A stretch of DNA of 35,756 bases from CANLBN01 sp047634655 (GTDB lineage: Bacteria > Pseudomonadota > Gammaproteobacteria > Pseudomonadales > Cellvibrionaceae), in assembly GCA_047634655.1 (NCBI GenBank), contig JBLIHY010000010.1, positions 1 to 35,756 on the forward strand, written 5' to 3'. The translations under genes and the position numbers were made by a program. This document shows positions 15,187 to 24,797 of the stretch, one piece after another; position 1 is the stretch's first letter; every line of letters starts with the position of its first letter. The notes under the pieces were generated by a model that saw nothing but the letters and a program-made list of their open reading frames with translations, was not told where the DNA came from and did no database searches.

Positions 15187-16989
15187 TTACAACGTAAGGA
15201 GCGTATCGCCAACGACAACAGAATCGCCCTCTTTCACGTTGACCGTGGTGATCGTACCCGCATGAGGAGCTTTGACTTCCGTTTCCATTTTCATGGCTTC
15301 GAGAATCAGCAAAGTATCACCCTCTTTAATACTTTGACCAGGCGTAACATTTACTGTGAAGATATTACCCGCCAGCGGGGCGCTAATAACTTTACCGGTA
15401 CCGGACGGTACGGTTTCGCTAACATTATTATCATCACCGCCTTCAGTAACTGTGGCGGAATAACTTTTGCCGTTAATCGTTACGCTCACCTGCCCATCAC
15501 CGCCTACTCGAGCCATGTAATTTTTGCCGTTAAGCGCTACGGTATAAGTGTTGGTATCGCTATTGGTGGAAACTGACTGAGTATTGGTAGCTGCTTCGGT
15601 AGGGGCGGGTTCAAAAGCACTCGAATCCCCACGGTTTTTAAGAAATTTAAGCCCTATTTGAGGGAACAGTGCCAGAGTAAGGGCATCGTCCATGACGTTG
15701 TCGGCTAGACAAAAACCACTCTCTTTGGCTTGCGACTTTACGGTATCCAACAACTTATCCATCTCTGGTTCCAGCATATCTGCCGGCCGGCAAGTCATTG
15801 GTTCGGAATCATTAAGCACTCGAGCTTGAAGCTCTTTATCGAAAGGTGCGGGCGCCGCGCCATACTCTCCTTTCAAGATACCTTGGGCCTCTTTAGAAAT
15901 ATTTTTGTATCGCTCTCCGGTTAGCACGTTCAATACCGCTTGCGTACCAACAATTTGTGATGTGGGTGTAACTAATGGAATATAGCCCAGGTCGTGTCGA
16001 ACGCGAGGAATTTCTTTCAGTACCTGGTCAAACTTGTCTTCGGCACCCTGCTCTCTCAGCTGATTCTCCATATTTGTCAGCATTCCGCCGGGAACTTGTG
16101 AAATCAGGATTCGAGCATCAACTCCGCGCAATGTACCTTCGAACTTAGCGTATTTTTTACGGATCTTGCGGAAATAGGATGCGATCTCTTCAAGTAAATT
16201 TAAATCCATACCCGGATCTCGATCCGTGCCGACAAGCGCAGCAATAATGGATTCAGTCGGCGAGTGCCCATAAGTCATGGACATAGAGGAGATGGCTGTG
16301 TCGATATGATCAATTCCAGCTTCGATAGCTTTCAGGTTTGTCATAGAAGACAAGCCGGCCGTAGCGTGGCACTGCATAGCAATGGGAATACTGAGGGATT
16401 TCTTTAGTGAACTCACCAGTTCAAAAGCATCGTAAGGCGTTAAAATACCGGCCATATCCTTAATAGCTAAGGAATCCGCATCCATATCTTCAATTTTTTT
16501 TGCTAAATCTACCCAACCCTGTTTAGTGTGAACGGGGCTGGTAGTGTATGAAATAGCACCCTGTGCATGACCACCCTGTTTTTTTACCGCCGCCATCGCC
16601 GTTTGCAAATTACGAGGGTCGTTCATCGCATCGAAAACGCGGAATACATCAACGCCGTTGGCGACTGCGCGCTCGACAAATTTTTCTACAACATCATCGG
16701 CATAGTGGCGATAGCCCAGTAAGTTTTGTCCGCGCAACAACATTTGTTGTTTGGTTTTGGGCATAACTCGTTTCAATTCGCGAATACGATCCCATGGGTC
16801 TTCTCCGAGATAGCGAATACAAGCATCAAAGGTTGCTCCACCCCATGATTCCACCGACCAGAAACCAACTTGATCCAGCTTTTCCGCGATTGGCAGCATA
16901 TCGTCAATGCGCATACGGGTAGCAAGCAGCGATTGATGAGCATCGCGCAAGACAACATCGGTAATTTGGATGGGTTTATTATTACTCAT
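15187..16989 (-). CDS. oadA: Oxaloacetate decarboxylase alpha subunit (biotin-dependent carboxyltransferase)
   Basis: This 600-residue protein starts with the carboxyltransferase TIM barrel (TDVVLRDAHQSLLATRMRID, WGGATFDACIRYLGEDPW, LAIKDMAGILTPYDAFELV, MQCHATAGLS). It continues with the conserved PYC/OADA domain (VPGGMLTNMENQLREQ, YIPLVTPTSQIVGTQAV). A Ser/Thr/Asn-rich linker at about 455-485 leads to the biotinyl domain, where the ILEAMKMETEV motif places the biotinylated lysine at residue 567. It transfers the carboxyl group of oxaloacetate to biotin, giving pyruvate, at the cytoplasmic face of the OadB/OadG complex. Confidence 0.97.
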   Translation of the reverse strand: MSNNKPIQITDVVLRDAHQSLLATRMRIDDMLPIAEKLDQVGFWSVESWGGATFDACIRYLGEDPWDRIRELKRVMPKTKQQMLLRGQNLLGYRHYADDVVEKFVERAVANGVDVFRVFDAMNDPRNLQTAMAAVKKQGGHAQGAISYTTSPVHTKQGWVDLAKKIEDMDADSLAIKDMAGILTPYDAFELVSSLKKSLSIPIAMQCHATAGLSSMTNLKAIEAGIDHIDTAISSMSMTYGHSPTESIIAALVGTDRDPGMDLNLLEEIASYFRKIRKKYAKFEGTLRGVDARILISQVPGGMLTNMENQLREQGAEDKFDQVLKEIPRVRHDLGYIPLVTPTSQIVGTQAVLNVLTGERYKNISKEAQGILKGEYGAAPAPFDKELQARVLNDSEPMTCRPADMLEPEMDKLLDTVKSQAKESGFCLADNVMDDALTLALFPQIGLKFLKNRGDSSAFEPAPTEAATNTQSVSTNSDTNTYTVALNGKNYMARVGGDGQVSVTINGKSYSATVTEGGDDNNVSETVPSGTGKVISAPLAGNIFTVNVTPGQSIKEGDTLLILEAMKMETEVKAPHAGTITTVNVKEGDSVVVGDTLLTL

Positions 16990-17014
16990 GAAAAAATCCT
17001 TGATAGGCTACAAG

Positions 17015-17257
17015 CTATTTTTTAGTGGCTGCAAAAGCAGCGGCTGCCACGGCAGCAATTTCATTGTCGAACGACGGTGAAGTATGAGTGGATAAAGATC
17101 GATTAGAGAGTTCAACGGGCGATATTTTATTGATCACCGCCGACATAATGACTGTACCGACGACCAATAAAGTTAAAAAAACAAAGACTGTTGTCATACC
17201 CAAAAGCATTAACTCGAGAGCGGCATTCCAGGGTGCGGTTGTGTAGGATGCTGTCAT
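17015..17257 (-). CDS. oadG: Oxaloacetate decarboxylase gamma subunit
   Basis: This small 80-residue protein has a single membrane helix at about 15-40 (ELMLLGMTTVFVFLTLLVVG), the typical OadG signature, and a hydrophilic C-terminal tail rich in Ala and Ser. In the family this tail contacts the alpha subunit and helps bind Zn2+. It is the first gene of the operon, 25 bases before oadA, matching the usual order gamma-alpha-beta. Confidence 0.92.
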   Translation of the reverse strand: MTASYTTAPWNAALELMLLGMTTVFVFLTLLVVGTVIMSAVINKISPVELSNRSLSTHTSPSFDNEIAAVAAAAFAATKK

Positions 17258-17738
17258 AATTTATATTCGCGGGTTATATGAAAACGCACCTTATCAAAAA
17301 AATCTAAGGATGGATACAAATAACAATGCTATCACTACGACACCATAGTTACGGTTTTTTATCCAGGAAACCTCTCCTTATTCTTGTCTTAGAAATGCCT
17401 GCATAGGCTGTATTCATAGGGCAAGCGCTAACTGAAGGGCAACCACTAAGCGATCCAGTAAATACTCAAAAAAGGTGTTGAAAATAGCGAGTAATAATCT
17501 ACGCAATGAATTTTCGCGTTCTTGAAAGTGGTTGGTTAATTTTTATAAAAGTTTCTGTAAGGTGAAAAATCTGAGCGTTCTGGATTTATAGCGGAGGGCG
17601 AATAATTTGCAGAAAACATCTGCTTGTCTTGGGGGAATGCCCAGTCTCTAATAGCAACGAACAGTCAAAGCGCTTTTAATTGTGTGATTTGGCCTTTTTA
17701 ATCACTACTGGACCTCAAATTGAGCGCCGGGGATTGTT
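17258..17738. other. Gene-free region between tmk and oadG
   Basis: This 481-base stretch separates the 3' end of tmk from oadG. In many gammaproteobacteria holB follows tmk, but no holB or remnant is recognisable here. It should contain the promoter of oadGAB; no strong -35/-10 pair was identified. Otherwise I see nothing in it. Confidence 0.5.
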
Positions 17739-18365
17739 TTATTGCCAAGCTAATAATATCTCCGAGATATCCGCTTGTATTTTATCCAAGTTCCGGGAAG
17801 CATCGATAACCCGATAGCGCTCCGGATTTTCAGCGATGCGCTGCAAATAGACGGCTCGCGAGCGCTCAAAAAAATCGATTTGTTCACTTTCAAAGCGATC
17901 TAAAGCGTCGCGCTGACTGGCGCGGGATAAACCGAGCCGGACGTCAATATCCAAGTAAAAAGTCAAATCAGGTTGAAAATCTTTCAGCACTAGCTCTTTT
18001 AAAGTGTCGACCAACGAGGTATCCAGGCCGCGACCACCGCCCTGATAGGCATAGGTGGAGTCGATAAAGCGGTCGCAGAGAACCCATTGGCCAGCTTCTA
18101 GAGCGGGGATGATCCGCCGGGCGAGGTGCTGTGCCCGAGCGGAAAATATCAATAACAACTCTGCCACTTCATCCACCGCTTCCCGACGCTTGCGTAGCAG
18201 TAAATCGCGTATTTCCTCGCCTAAATCTGTACCACCTGGCTCGCGAGTGACTACCAAATCAACCCCTCTGCTCTTCAAGAAATTCTCGATAAAGGCACTG
18301 TTAGTACTTTTGCCGACTCCCTCAAGACCTTCGAGAACAATGAATTTTCCGCGTGATTTTCGCAT
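17739..18365 (-). CDS. tmk: Thymidylate kinase
   Basis: This 208-residue protein is the normal family length. It has the P-loop GLEGVGKST (residues 13-21), the REPGGT motif (41-46) that binds dTMP, the DRFIDSTYAYQGGGRG motif (from 98) and a lid-like segment around ASQRDALDRFE. It phosphorylates dTMP to dTDP with ATP in the cytoplasm. The gene begins 3 bases after the mltG stop and ends the fatty-acid/murein operon. Confidence 0.97.
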   Translation of the reverse strand: MRKSRGKFIVLEGLEGVGKSTNSAFIENFLKSRGVDLVVTREPGGTDLGEEIRDLLLRKRREAVDEVAELLLIFSARAQHLARRIIPALEAGQWVLCDRFIDSTYAYQGGGRGLDTSLVDTLKELVLKDFQPDLTFYLDIDVRLGLSRASQRDALDRFESEQIDFFERSRAVYLQRIAENPERYRVIDASRNLDKIQADISEILLAWQ

Positions 18366-18368
18366 AAT

Positions 18369-19406
18369 TTATTGTGTTGGTGCCGAGCGATAATTTCGCT
18401 TTCGTTGGTTGATTTGGTGGTGCTTGACGGCTTTTTTATGTTCTTCGTACGTCTCTGAAAATTGGTGGCTACCGTCCCCTTTGGCGACAAAGAATAAGTC
18501 TTTAGCGTCATCGGGGTTTAGTGCGGCATAGATGGCGTGGCGGCCAGGCATTGCAATAGGTGTTGGCGGTAGGCCAGAAATAAGATAAGTATTATATGGC
18601 GTGAATTGCTGTAAGTGTTTACGACGAATGTTGCCCTTGTAGTCGTCGCCCAAACCGTAAATGACCGTCGGATCGGTCTGCAGACGCATGCCCTTTTGTA
18701 AACGTCTCACAAATACACCGGCGATTTTCCCGCGCTCGTTGGCGGTACCGGTTTCTTTTTCTACGATAGAGGCCATCACTAGTGCCTCGTAAGCATTTTT
18801 GTAGGGCAAATTCTCTTGGCGGCTCTTCCATTCCTCATTGAGCACTCTTCGCATGCGCTGATGGGATTGCAACAAAATCTCTGAGTGAGTGGTTCCGCGT
18901 ACGTGATGATAGGTATCGGGATAGAACCAACCCTCTGGATAGGCAATATCTAAATTTAATTGTCGCGTTATATCTTCAAAATCCTGGCTGACAAGATCAT
19001 TGACCAATTCATCCTGGGATGTCAGCGTATTCAAGTAGTCTCGAAATGTTCTACCTTCGACCAAGGTAACGCGGTAACTAACAACGCCACCGGATTCCAG
19101 TTTTTTCAGAAGTGATCTCGGGTTTATCCCCGGTTCGATTCGATATTCACCAACAGCCAAGTGAGTTTGCTTTAATAGACGGACGTAAACGATAAGTAGT
19201 TTGGGATATTTTAGCCATTTTTTATCAGCCAATTCATAGCTTATTTTGCTGAGGGTGTCGCCAGGTGCAACGATCAGCATTTCCTCTTTTTCAATGGCCA
19301 GAGGGTTTTGTAAATAAAGATTTATAAAAAAGGCAACTGAGATCAAGAGCAATATCCCAAGCAGTAACAACGACGATAAAATCGTTAATGGCCGATGAGA
19401 AAACAT
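18369..19406 (-). CDS. mltG: Endolytic murein transglycosylase MltG (YceG)
   Basis: This 345-residue inner membrane protein has an N-terminal transmembrane helix (about 8-32), a LysM-like subdomain (EEMLIVAPGDTLSKISYEL) and the YceG catalytic domain. The EKET motif (216-219, in VMASIVEKETG) carries the catalytic glutamate, and the YNTYLISGLPPTPIAMPGRH signature follows. The enzyme cuts nascent peptidoglycan strands on the periplasmic face of the membrane. It lies between pabC and tmk, the usual order in gammaproteobacteria. Confidence 0.96.
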   Translation of the reverse strand: MFSHRPLTILSSLLLLGILLLISVAFFINLYLQNPLAIEKEEMLIVAPGDTLSKISYELADKKWLKYPKLLIVYVRLLKQTHLAVGEYRIEPGINPRSLLKKLESGGVVSYRVTLVEGRTFRDYLNTLTSQDELVNDLVSQDFEDITRQLNLDIAYPEGWFYPDTYHHVRGTTHSEILLQSHQRMRRVLNEEWKSRQENLPYKNAYEALVMASIVEKETGTANERGKIAGVFVRRLQKGMRLQTDPTVIYGLGDDYKGNIRRKHLQQFTPYNTYLISGLPPTPIAMPGRHAIYAALNPDDAKDLFFVAKGDGSHQFSETYEEHKKAVKHHQINQRKRNYRSAPTQ

Positions 19407-19517
19407 ACGAATAAGTATCCTGTATAACCTGCGAGCATTTTAGCCATAGTATTTAAATAGCAGCTATTACATTCTGTGAGTAATCGCGAAGCAGTGACTT
19501 ATCGTTGGAGTAGCGGC

Positions 19518-20381
19518 TTATATAGTTTTATGTACCCACGAGTTTAAGTCGTTTTGGAGCTTGCGAGTTATCGTGCCCGGATACCATCGACTGCAGTCGC
19601 GACCATTTTCCGAATATGAAATAACAGGCCAAATTCCGGTGACGGCATTACACAGGAAAGCCTCATCGGCAAACCGCAGGTCGTCGACAGATAAACTTTT
19701 TTCAACAGTTTTTAAATCAAGTACAGGGGCCAGATTTTCGATAATCAAACGTCGCATTGTTCCATTGACACCATAAATACCAATCTTGGGCGTAAAAAGC
19801 ATACCGTTCTTAAGGATAAACAGGTTTCTTGCCGTAGCCTCAATTAGATCTCCTTCTACGGACAGCAGCAAGCCTTCATCGAATGAAGTGTTATGTCGTT
19901 CGCGGCTAGCCAAAACATAGAGCAGTTGGTTCAGCGTTTTTAATCCCGGCCAAGCAGGAGTGGCTGTCAATCGCTGCCGACAAAGATGTATTGATGCTTC
20001 GATACGATTTAAAGGACTTTCACACTTGGGAAATAACTGAGAAATAATCGTCGCGGGAGATTCGGGTTCAGGCCGATATCCATAACCACCGCTTCCTCTG
20101 GTGACAATTAGTTTATGTATCCAGTAATCCCTCGAGCCCTGCTGTAGGGTTTTTTCTATTTGTTGCAGGTGATGATCGAGCTGGTTCTGGCGTAGAACAA
20201 TGCCAAGTTTGCGAAGTCCAGAAAAGAGACGTGCCTTGTGCAACGACCACAAAGGTATGAGCTGATTCACTACCAGCATAGTTTCAAAAAGACCATCACC
20301 ATAGGCTAGACCGCGATCTGAGAGTGGCAAATCGGCTCGCGGTGAGCCGTCAACAAAAGTATATTTTTCGGGATCAGCCAT
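19518..20381 (-). CDS. pabC: Aminodeoxychorismate lyase
   Basis: This is a class IV PLP-dependent enzyme of about 287 residues that makes 4-aminobenzoate and pyruvate from 4-amino-4-deoxychorismate for folate synthesis. The N-terminus has DRGLAYGDGLFETMLV. The Schiff-base lysine is in GLKTLNQLLY (residue 148 from this start). The cofactor-phosphate region is DEGLLLSVEGDLIEATARNL. A GTG at 20393 and an ATG at 20384 are alternatives, but ATG 20381 has the best spacing from the GTGAG Shine-Dalgarno-like sequence. It follows fabF by 56 bases. Confidence 0.92.
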   Translation of the reverse strand: MADPEKYTFVDGSPRADLPLSDRGLAYGDGLFETMLVVNQLIPLWSLHKARLFSGLRKLGIVLRQNQLDHHLQQIEKTLQQGSRDYWIHKLIVTRGSGGYGYRPEPESPATIISQLFPKCESPLNRIEASIHLCRQRLTATPAWPGLKTLNQLLYVLASRERHNTSFDEGLLLSVEGDLIEATARNLFILKNGMLFTPKIGIYGVNGTMRRLIIENLAPVLDLKTVEKSLSVDDLRFADEAFLCNAVTGIWPVISYSENGRDCSRWYPGTITRKLQNDLNSWVHKTI

Positions 20382-20437
20382 CATCGATCTCACTCAATGA
20401 TATTTTCTGGTTAGGCAGGCTAGTGATCGGCGGGCAA

Positions 20438-21673
20438 TTAGGGCGCCCGCTTAAAGACAACTGAGCCGTTGGTACCACCGAAACCGAAGGAATTCGAGAG
20501 TGCACCATCGATGCGAATCTGCTGCGACTGATGTGGGACCAGATTGATATCGCACTCATCATCGGGGTCATCTAAATTAATAGTCGGAGGCGCAACCTGG
20601 TCGCGAATCGATAGGATAGTGAAGATAGCTTCAACAGCACCTGACGCACCGAGCAAGTGACCAATCATGGACTTTGTCGAACTAACCGCCAATTGGTCGA
20701 CAACATTGCCAAAGACTTTCTTGACTGCGCGACACTCGGCCAAATCGCCAGCCAGTGTAGAGGTACCGTGAGCATTAATGTATTGGACTTCTTCGGGGTT
20801 CATCCCCGCATCTCGCAGAGCATTAGCCATAGCTAGACTTGCTCCACTGCCATCTTCAGGCGGTAGAGTGATGTGATGTGAATCACCACTCATTCCAAAA
20901 CCAGCAAACTCCGCATAGATTTTTGCTCCTCGGTCTTTGGCGTGCTGGTATTCTTCAAGTAGCAAGATTCCTGCACCGTCGCCGAGTACAAATCCGTCGC
21001 GACCCTTATCCCATGGACGGCTGGCAGCTTCGGGATCTTTATTGCGTGTCGACAGTGCCCTGGAGGCAGCGAAGCCGCCAAGCCCAAGTGGTGTAATAGG
21101 CATCTCGGCACCACCCGCCAGCATAAGGTCTGCTTCGCCGTGCTGAATAGAGCGAGCCGCCAGGCCGATGGCATGAGTGCCGGTAGTGCAAGCGGTGGAT
21201 ACGGCCAGATTCGGACCTTTCAGGCCATATTGGATGGAGAGATTGCCTGCGATCATATTGATAATCGAACCGGGGACGAAGAAAGGTGATATCCGACGTG
21301 GCCCGCGATTTTCGAGATTAAGCGCTGTACTTTCAATGGTCCCCAAACCACCAATACCGGAACCAACTACTAATCCAAAACGAGTGGCTATTGCCTCTGT
21401 GACTTCAATTCCACTGTCCTGCATCGCCTGCATGCCAGCGATTATTCCATATTGAATAAATGGATCTATCTTTCGAGCTTCTTTTTCCGATAAATAGTCG
21501 GAAATAACCAGATTTTTTACCGCCGCAGCAAATTGCGTGGTGTAGCCGCTTACATCAAAATGCGTAATGGGAGCAGCACCGCTTTTGCCCGATAGCACGG
21601 AAGACCAAGTTTCTTCTACGGTGTTACCCAATGGGGTAATCATCCCCAGGCCCGTAACAACAACACGTCTCAC
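20438..21673 (-). CDS. fabF: 3-oxoacyl-[acyl-carrier-protein] synthase II (KAS II)
   Basis: This 411-residue condensing enzyme has the complete Cys-His-His triad: Cys162 in AVSTACTTGTHAIG, His302 in YINAHGTST and His339 in STKSMIGHLLGASGA. It elongates acyl-ACP with malonyl-ACP in type II fatty acid synthesis. The start RRVVVTGLGMITPLGN is standard. It is separated from acpP by an exceptionally long 698-base spacer, so it may have its own promoter or a long leader. Confidence 0.97.
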   Translation of the reverse strand: MRRVVVTGLGMITPLGNTVEETWSSVLSGKSGAAPITHFDVSGYTTQFAAAVKNLVISDYLSEKEARKIDPFIQYGIIAGMQAMQDSGIEVTEAIATRFGLVVGSGIGGLGTIESTALNLENRGPRRISPFFVPGSIINMIAGNLSIQYGLKGPNLAVSTACTTGTHAIGLAARSIQHGEADLMLAGGAEMPITPLGLGGFAASRALSTRNKDPEAASRPWDKGRDGFVLGDGAGILLLEEYQHAKDRGAKIYAEFAGFGMSGDSHHITLPPEDGSGASLAMANALRDAGMNPEEVQYINAHGTSTLAGDLAECRAVKKVFGNVVDQLAVSSTKSMIGHLLGASGAVEAIFTILSIRDQVAPPTINLDDPDDECDINLVPHQSQQIRIDGALSNSFGFGGTNGSVVFKRAP

Positions 21674-22371
21674 AATTTCATCCTATTCAGAGTTAGAACT
21701 TTTTAAATAATGTTCGCGACAGTCGCCAAATATAGGATTTACTTCCTTGGTTTGTCACTTTAATTATTGAATAAGTTCTTTGGAAAATTATTCCTAGGTT
21801 ATCTTAATCGAAACACAACCGATTATTAGTCCATAAGAGCAGATGTCTAAACAAAAATTGTTGCAAAAAAGATGGTTTTTTCGTTTGATCTTTGTAAGTC
21901 TTCGAGGATTTCTCAAGCTCGGAACGCGATCCTATTGTTCCCAATAATTGGTTGCAGTGGCTTTAGTGTGAGGGTGTGACTTCCGGAAATCCGGATAGCC
22001 CGCTTTTAAGCAAAACTCTTGTACTTCACAAGGCCAGCTATCCCTCAGGACCAACTAATTATCGTGGAAAGTTAAAGATGTACAGATCGGGTTGATAAGA
22101 CATTTATTTAAATTTAACGAATCGATGGGTTGTAATAAAAGTTTTGTCGGAATTATTTTACGTGAAGCTTAGCCTTCTCTAATACGACACTAAGATGCTT
22201 AATTTCCCGAGTAATGGTAACGCTTTAGACTACTACTTATGGTTTGTTTTAGAATTGACTGGCTGGGTCTTTAACTAATCTATCAATGACTTCAACTCAA
22301 TCAATTCCTGGAGTCAATCCGTTTCCGACGGTTTAACCTACAGATTATCTTTAGGCTAATCGGTTGATGCT
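21674..22371. other. Unusually long spacer between acpP and fabF
   Basis: No open frame of coding quality is present in these 698 bases, and no decayed gene is recognisable. The main structure seen is at 21993-22043: GGATAGC pairs with GCTATCC and encloses two smaller hairpins (GCT/AGC near 22002-22011 and CTTGT/ACAAG at 22018-22032). In most gammaproteobacteria acpP and fabF are under about 150 bases apart. Confidence 0.6.
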
Positions 22372-22644
22372 TTAGTCAGAATCAGAATCTGACTTTTGCT
22401 CCGATCCCGCTGCCATTTGCTCTTCGATGTAATCTACTGCTGACTGAACGGTAGAGATTTTATCCGCTTGCCTGTCGGAGATTTCTATTTCAAATTCTTC
22501 TTCAAGCGCCATTACCAATTCAACGGTATCGAGAGAGTCTGCGCCTAAATCCTCCACGAATGAGGCATCATTTCTTACCTCATTTTCTTTTTTACCCAGT
22601 TGCTCGGCAACTATTTTTTTTACACGCTCTTCTGTGTTTTTCAT
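22372..22644 (-). CDS. acpP: Acyl carrier protein
   Basis: This 90-residue acidic protein has the phosphopantetheine attachment motif DLGADSLDTVELVMALEEEF, with Ser37 as the modified residue. It carries the growing acyl chain for FabD, FabG and FabF. The ordinary family length is about 77-78 residues. Here the C-terminus carries an extra ~12 residues of Ser/Asp/Glu/Lys sequence (SEQKSDSDSD). A GGGAG Shine-Dalgarno-like sequence lies before the ATG. The gene has long spacers on both sides, consistent with separate high-level expression. Confidence 0.97.
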   Translation of the reverse strand: MKNTEERVKKIVAEQLGKKENEVRNDASFVEDLGADSLDTVELVMALEEEFEIEISDRQADKISTVQSAVDYIEEQMAAGSEQKSDSDSD

Positions 22645-22968
22645 AATCTATTTGAACTCCCAGTGAATATAAGTCGATTTGTGGAACCCGGTGACTTTGG
22701 GGCCGATCTAGCTATAAGGCAGTGACATCGGTAAACCCGTATTTTACATTGAAAAGCCAATGCTTGTAACTCTTTCTAATTTTTTATCCCACAAGGTTAT
22801 GGGTACACGGGACAGTCTTTTTTATACAAAACACTAAAGCCTTGAAAAAAATCTAGTCAACCGTACAAGCTTTAAATATATAGTTATTAGTATCTCGATT
22901 TTTGGAAATGAATTAAAAGTGCTATCCACTCGATATGGTAACCATCGGTAACTATGAGGCGGACACCA
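22645..22968. other. Spacer between fabG and acpP with candidate acpP promoter
   Basis: These 324 bases have no gene. A minus-strand promoter candidate is TTACAA (22764-22769) and TAAAAT (22741-22746), separated by 17 bases, about 100 bases before the acpP ATG. The -10 box is good and the -35 box is weak. Confidence 0.4.
22741..22769 (-). promoter_or_regulatory. Candidate sigma-70 promoter for acpP
   Basis: On the minus strand, -35 TTACAA and -10 TAAAAT are spaced by 17 bases. Position upstream of acpP fits the known practice of transcribing acpP separately at high level, but the -35 match is only partial. Confidence 0.35.
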
Positions 22969-23718
22969 TTAACTCATATACATGCCGCCATTTACCTGAA
23001 TATTTTCACCGGTTATATAAGACGCATCATTGCTGGCGAGAAACTTGACGACAGATGCGACTTCTTTGGGATCTCCCAAGCGACCCATTGGTACGCCGCG
23101 TAGCATTAGCTCTTTTTGATCCTCATCCAATACTTCGGTCATATCAGTATTAATAAAGCCCGGGGATATCGTATTCACCGTAATATTTCGCGAGGCCACT
23201 TCCTTAGCTAAGGCCCGACTAAAACCGGCAATTCCCGCTTTACTGGCAGCATAGTTGGACTGCCCAGAATTACCCATTGAACCAACGACGGAACCTATAT
23301 TGATAATTCTTCCCCATCGGGCTTTCATCATTCCGCGGAGGAAGGTCTTACTTAAACGATACGCTGAATTAAGATTGGTATTGATAACATCCGACCATTC
23401 ACTATCACTCATGCGCATGATCAGATTATCTTTAGTAACGCCAGCATTGTTCACTAGAATTTGTGGGGAATTATATTTTTGCTGAATATCGCTCGCGATA
23501 CTTTTTATTGAATCGGCATCGTTAACATTTAACACTAGTCCTTCACCTTGAAAATTATGCTCTCGAAAAAACATCGAGATTTTCTCGGCCCCATCCTCGG
23601 TAGTCGCCGTACCAATAACCGTCGCTCCCATTTCTCCAAGCGCGCGAGCAATAGCCGCACCAATACCGCGACTTGCTCCCGTGACTAGAGCAACCTTATC
23701 TTCAAACCCAGTACCCAT
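22969..23718 (-). CDS. fabG: 3-oxoacyl-[acyl-carrier-protein] reductase
   Basis: This 249-residue short-chain dehydrogenase has the NADPH-binding motif TGASRGIGAAIA (residues 13-24), NNAGVTKDNL, and the Ser143-Tyr156-Lys160 triad in NIGSVVGS and SNYAASKAG. The C-terminal ITGENIQVNGGMYM matches FabG. It reduces 3-ketoacyl-ACP to 3-hydroxyacyl-ACP. It follows fabD by 78 bases. Confidence 0.97.
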   Translation of the reverse strand: MGTGFEDKVALVTGASRGIGAAIARALGEMGATVIGTATTEDGAEKISMFFREHNFQGEGLVLNVNDADSIKSIASDIQQKYNSPQILVNNAGVTKDNLIMRMSDSEWSDVINTNLNSAYRLSKTFLRGMMKARWGRIINIGSVVGSMGNSGQSNYAASKAGIAGFSRALAKEVASRNITVNTISPGFINTDMTEVLDEDQKELMLRGVPMGRLGDPKEVASVVKFLASNDASYITGENIQVNGGMYMS

Positions 23719-23796
23719 ATACTATCCTCTTATTACTCAATTACTGGCTAGTATTATCAGCCAGCATAGACAGAGCTATTCAATTTTATTGCCGGG

Positions 23797-24732
23797 TTAA
23801 TAATCGAAGGCTAGAGCCATCTGAAAATCGACGGGTGCCTCCACTGGCATTGCTGTCAAACTTTTATCAATACGTTTTGCTAAGCCACATAATACTTTTC
23901 CGGGGCCACATTCGACCAGAGTATTTATACCCGCTTTAGCTAGAGCATTAATGCAATCCGTCCAAAGTACCGGGTGGTCAACTTGCTCGATCATACGTTG
24001 CTTGATAACTGATGGGTCGCTCTCGGTTTGCGCGTGTACGTTGTGAATGATGGGGGTTCGGGGGGGATTAAAGTTTACGCCCTCCAGATATCCACGCAGT
24101 TTTTCAGCAGCCGGTTTCAGCAGGGAAGAGTGAAAGGGTGCGCTAACGGCCAGTGGCATTATGCGTTTGGCGCCCTTTTCTTTGCAAAGTTTGCAAGCAC
24201 GATCTACTGCTGCGGTATTTCCTGCAATAACTACTTGTCCAGGCGAATTAAAATTTACAGCTGAAACAGCCTGGCCTTGCGCTGCCTGTTGACAAACATC
24301 GATGATGTCTTTGTCTGTCAGACCAATCACTGCTGCCATGCTGCCCTCTCCTTTGGGGACGGCTTCCTGCATATATCGTCCACGACGCTCGGTGGCCTTA
24401 ACGGCATCCGCAAAACTGACTACTTCAGAGCAGACTAATGCCGACCACTCTCCCAAACTGTGTCCAGCCATTAATACTGGAACCGCCCCACCCTGTTCTC
24501 GCCATGCTCGATAAATCGCGACACTGGCGGTTAGTAAAATAGGCTGGGTGTGTTCGGTCAAATTGAGTAATGCTTGCGGACCACTGCTAACCATATCCCA
24601 TAGATTGTAGTTAAGCGCCTCCGATGCTTCGCTAAATGTGCTCGCGATAACAGAATATTCCTTAGCCAGATCAAAGAGCATACCGACTTTTTGAGAACCC
24701 TGACCAGGGAAAACAAAAGCTAGTTTATTCAT
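23797..24732 (-). CDS. fabD: Malonyl-CoA:ACP transacylase
   Basis: This 311-residue protein begins AFVFPGQGSQKVGML. The nucleophile Ser92 lies in GHSLGEWSAL and the catalytic His201 in SAPFHSSLLKPA. The C-terminal ECGPGKVLCGLAKRI is also typical. It loads malonyl groups onto ACP. Upstream, rpmF is the next gene; plsX and fabH, which usually lie between, are absent. Confidence 0.97.
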   Translation of the reverse strand: MNKLAFVFPGQGSQKVGMLFDLAKEYSVIASTFSEASEALNYNLWDMVSSGPQALLNLTEHTQPILLTASVAIYRAWREQGGAVPVLMAGHSLGEWSALVCSEVVSFADAVKATERRGRYMQEAVPKGEGSMAAVIGLTDKDIIDVCQQAAQGQAVSAVNFNSPGQVVIAGNTAAVDRACKLCKEKGAKRIMPLAVSAPFHSSLLKPAAEKLRGYLEGVNFNPPRTPIIHNVHAQTESDPSVIKQRMIEQVDHPVLWTDCINALAKAGINTLVECGPGKVLCGLAKRIDKSLTAMPVEAPVDFQMALAFDY

Positions 24733-24760
24733 AAGGTTATGTTTTCTTTCTAAGGTAGAT

Positions 24761-24797
24761 TCTAGAATTTAAATTTAAACTTAAAGTAAATTCTAGA
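24761..24797. terminator. AT-rich perfect hairpin between rpmF and fabD
   Basis: An 11-base perfect inverted repeat (TCTAGAATTTA / TAAATTCTAGA) is separated by 15 bases that themselves contain TTTAA/TTAAA. It lies in the 158-base gap where plsX normally begins. It could act as a terminator or attenuator separating yceD-rpmF from fabD, or mark a deletion scar. No strong GC stem or long U-tract is present. Confidence 0.45.
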
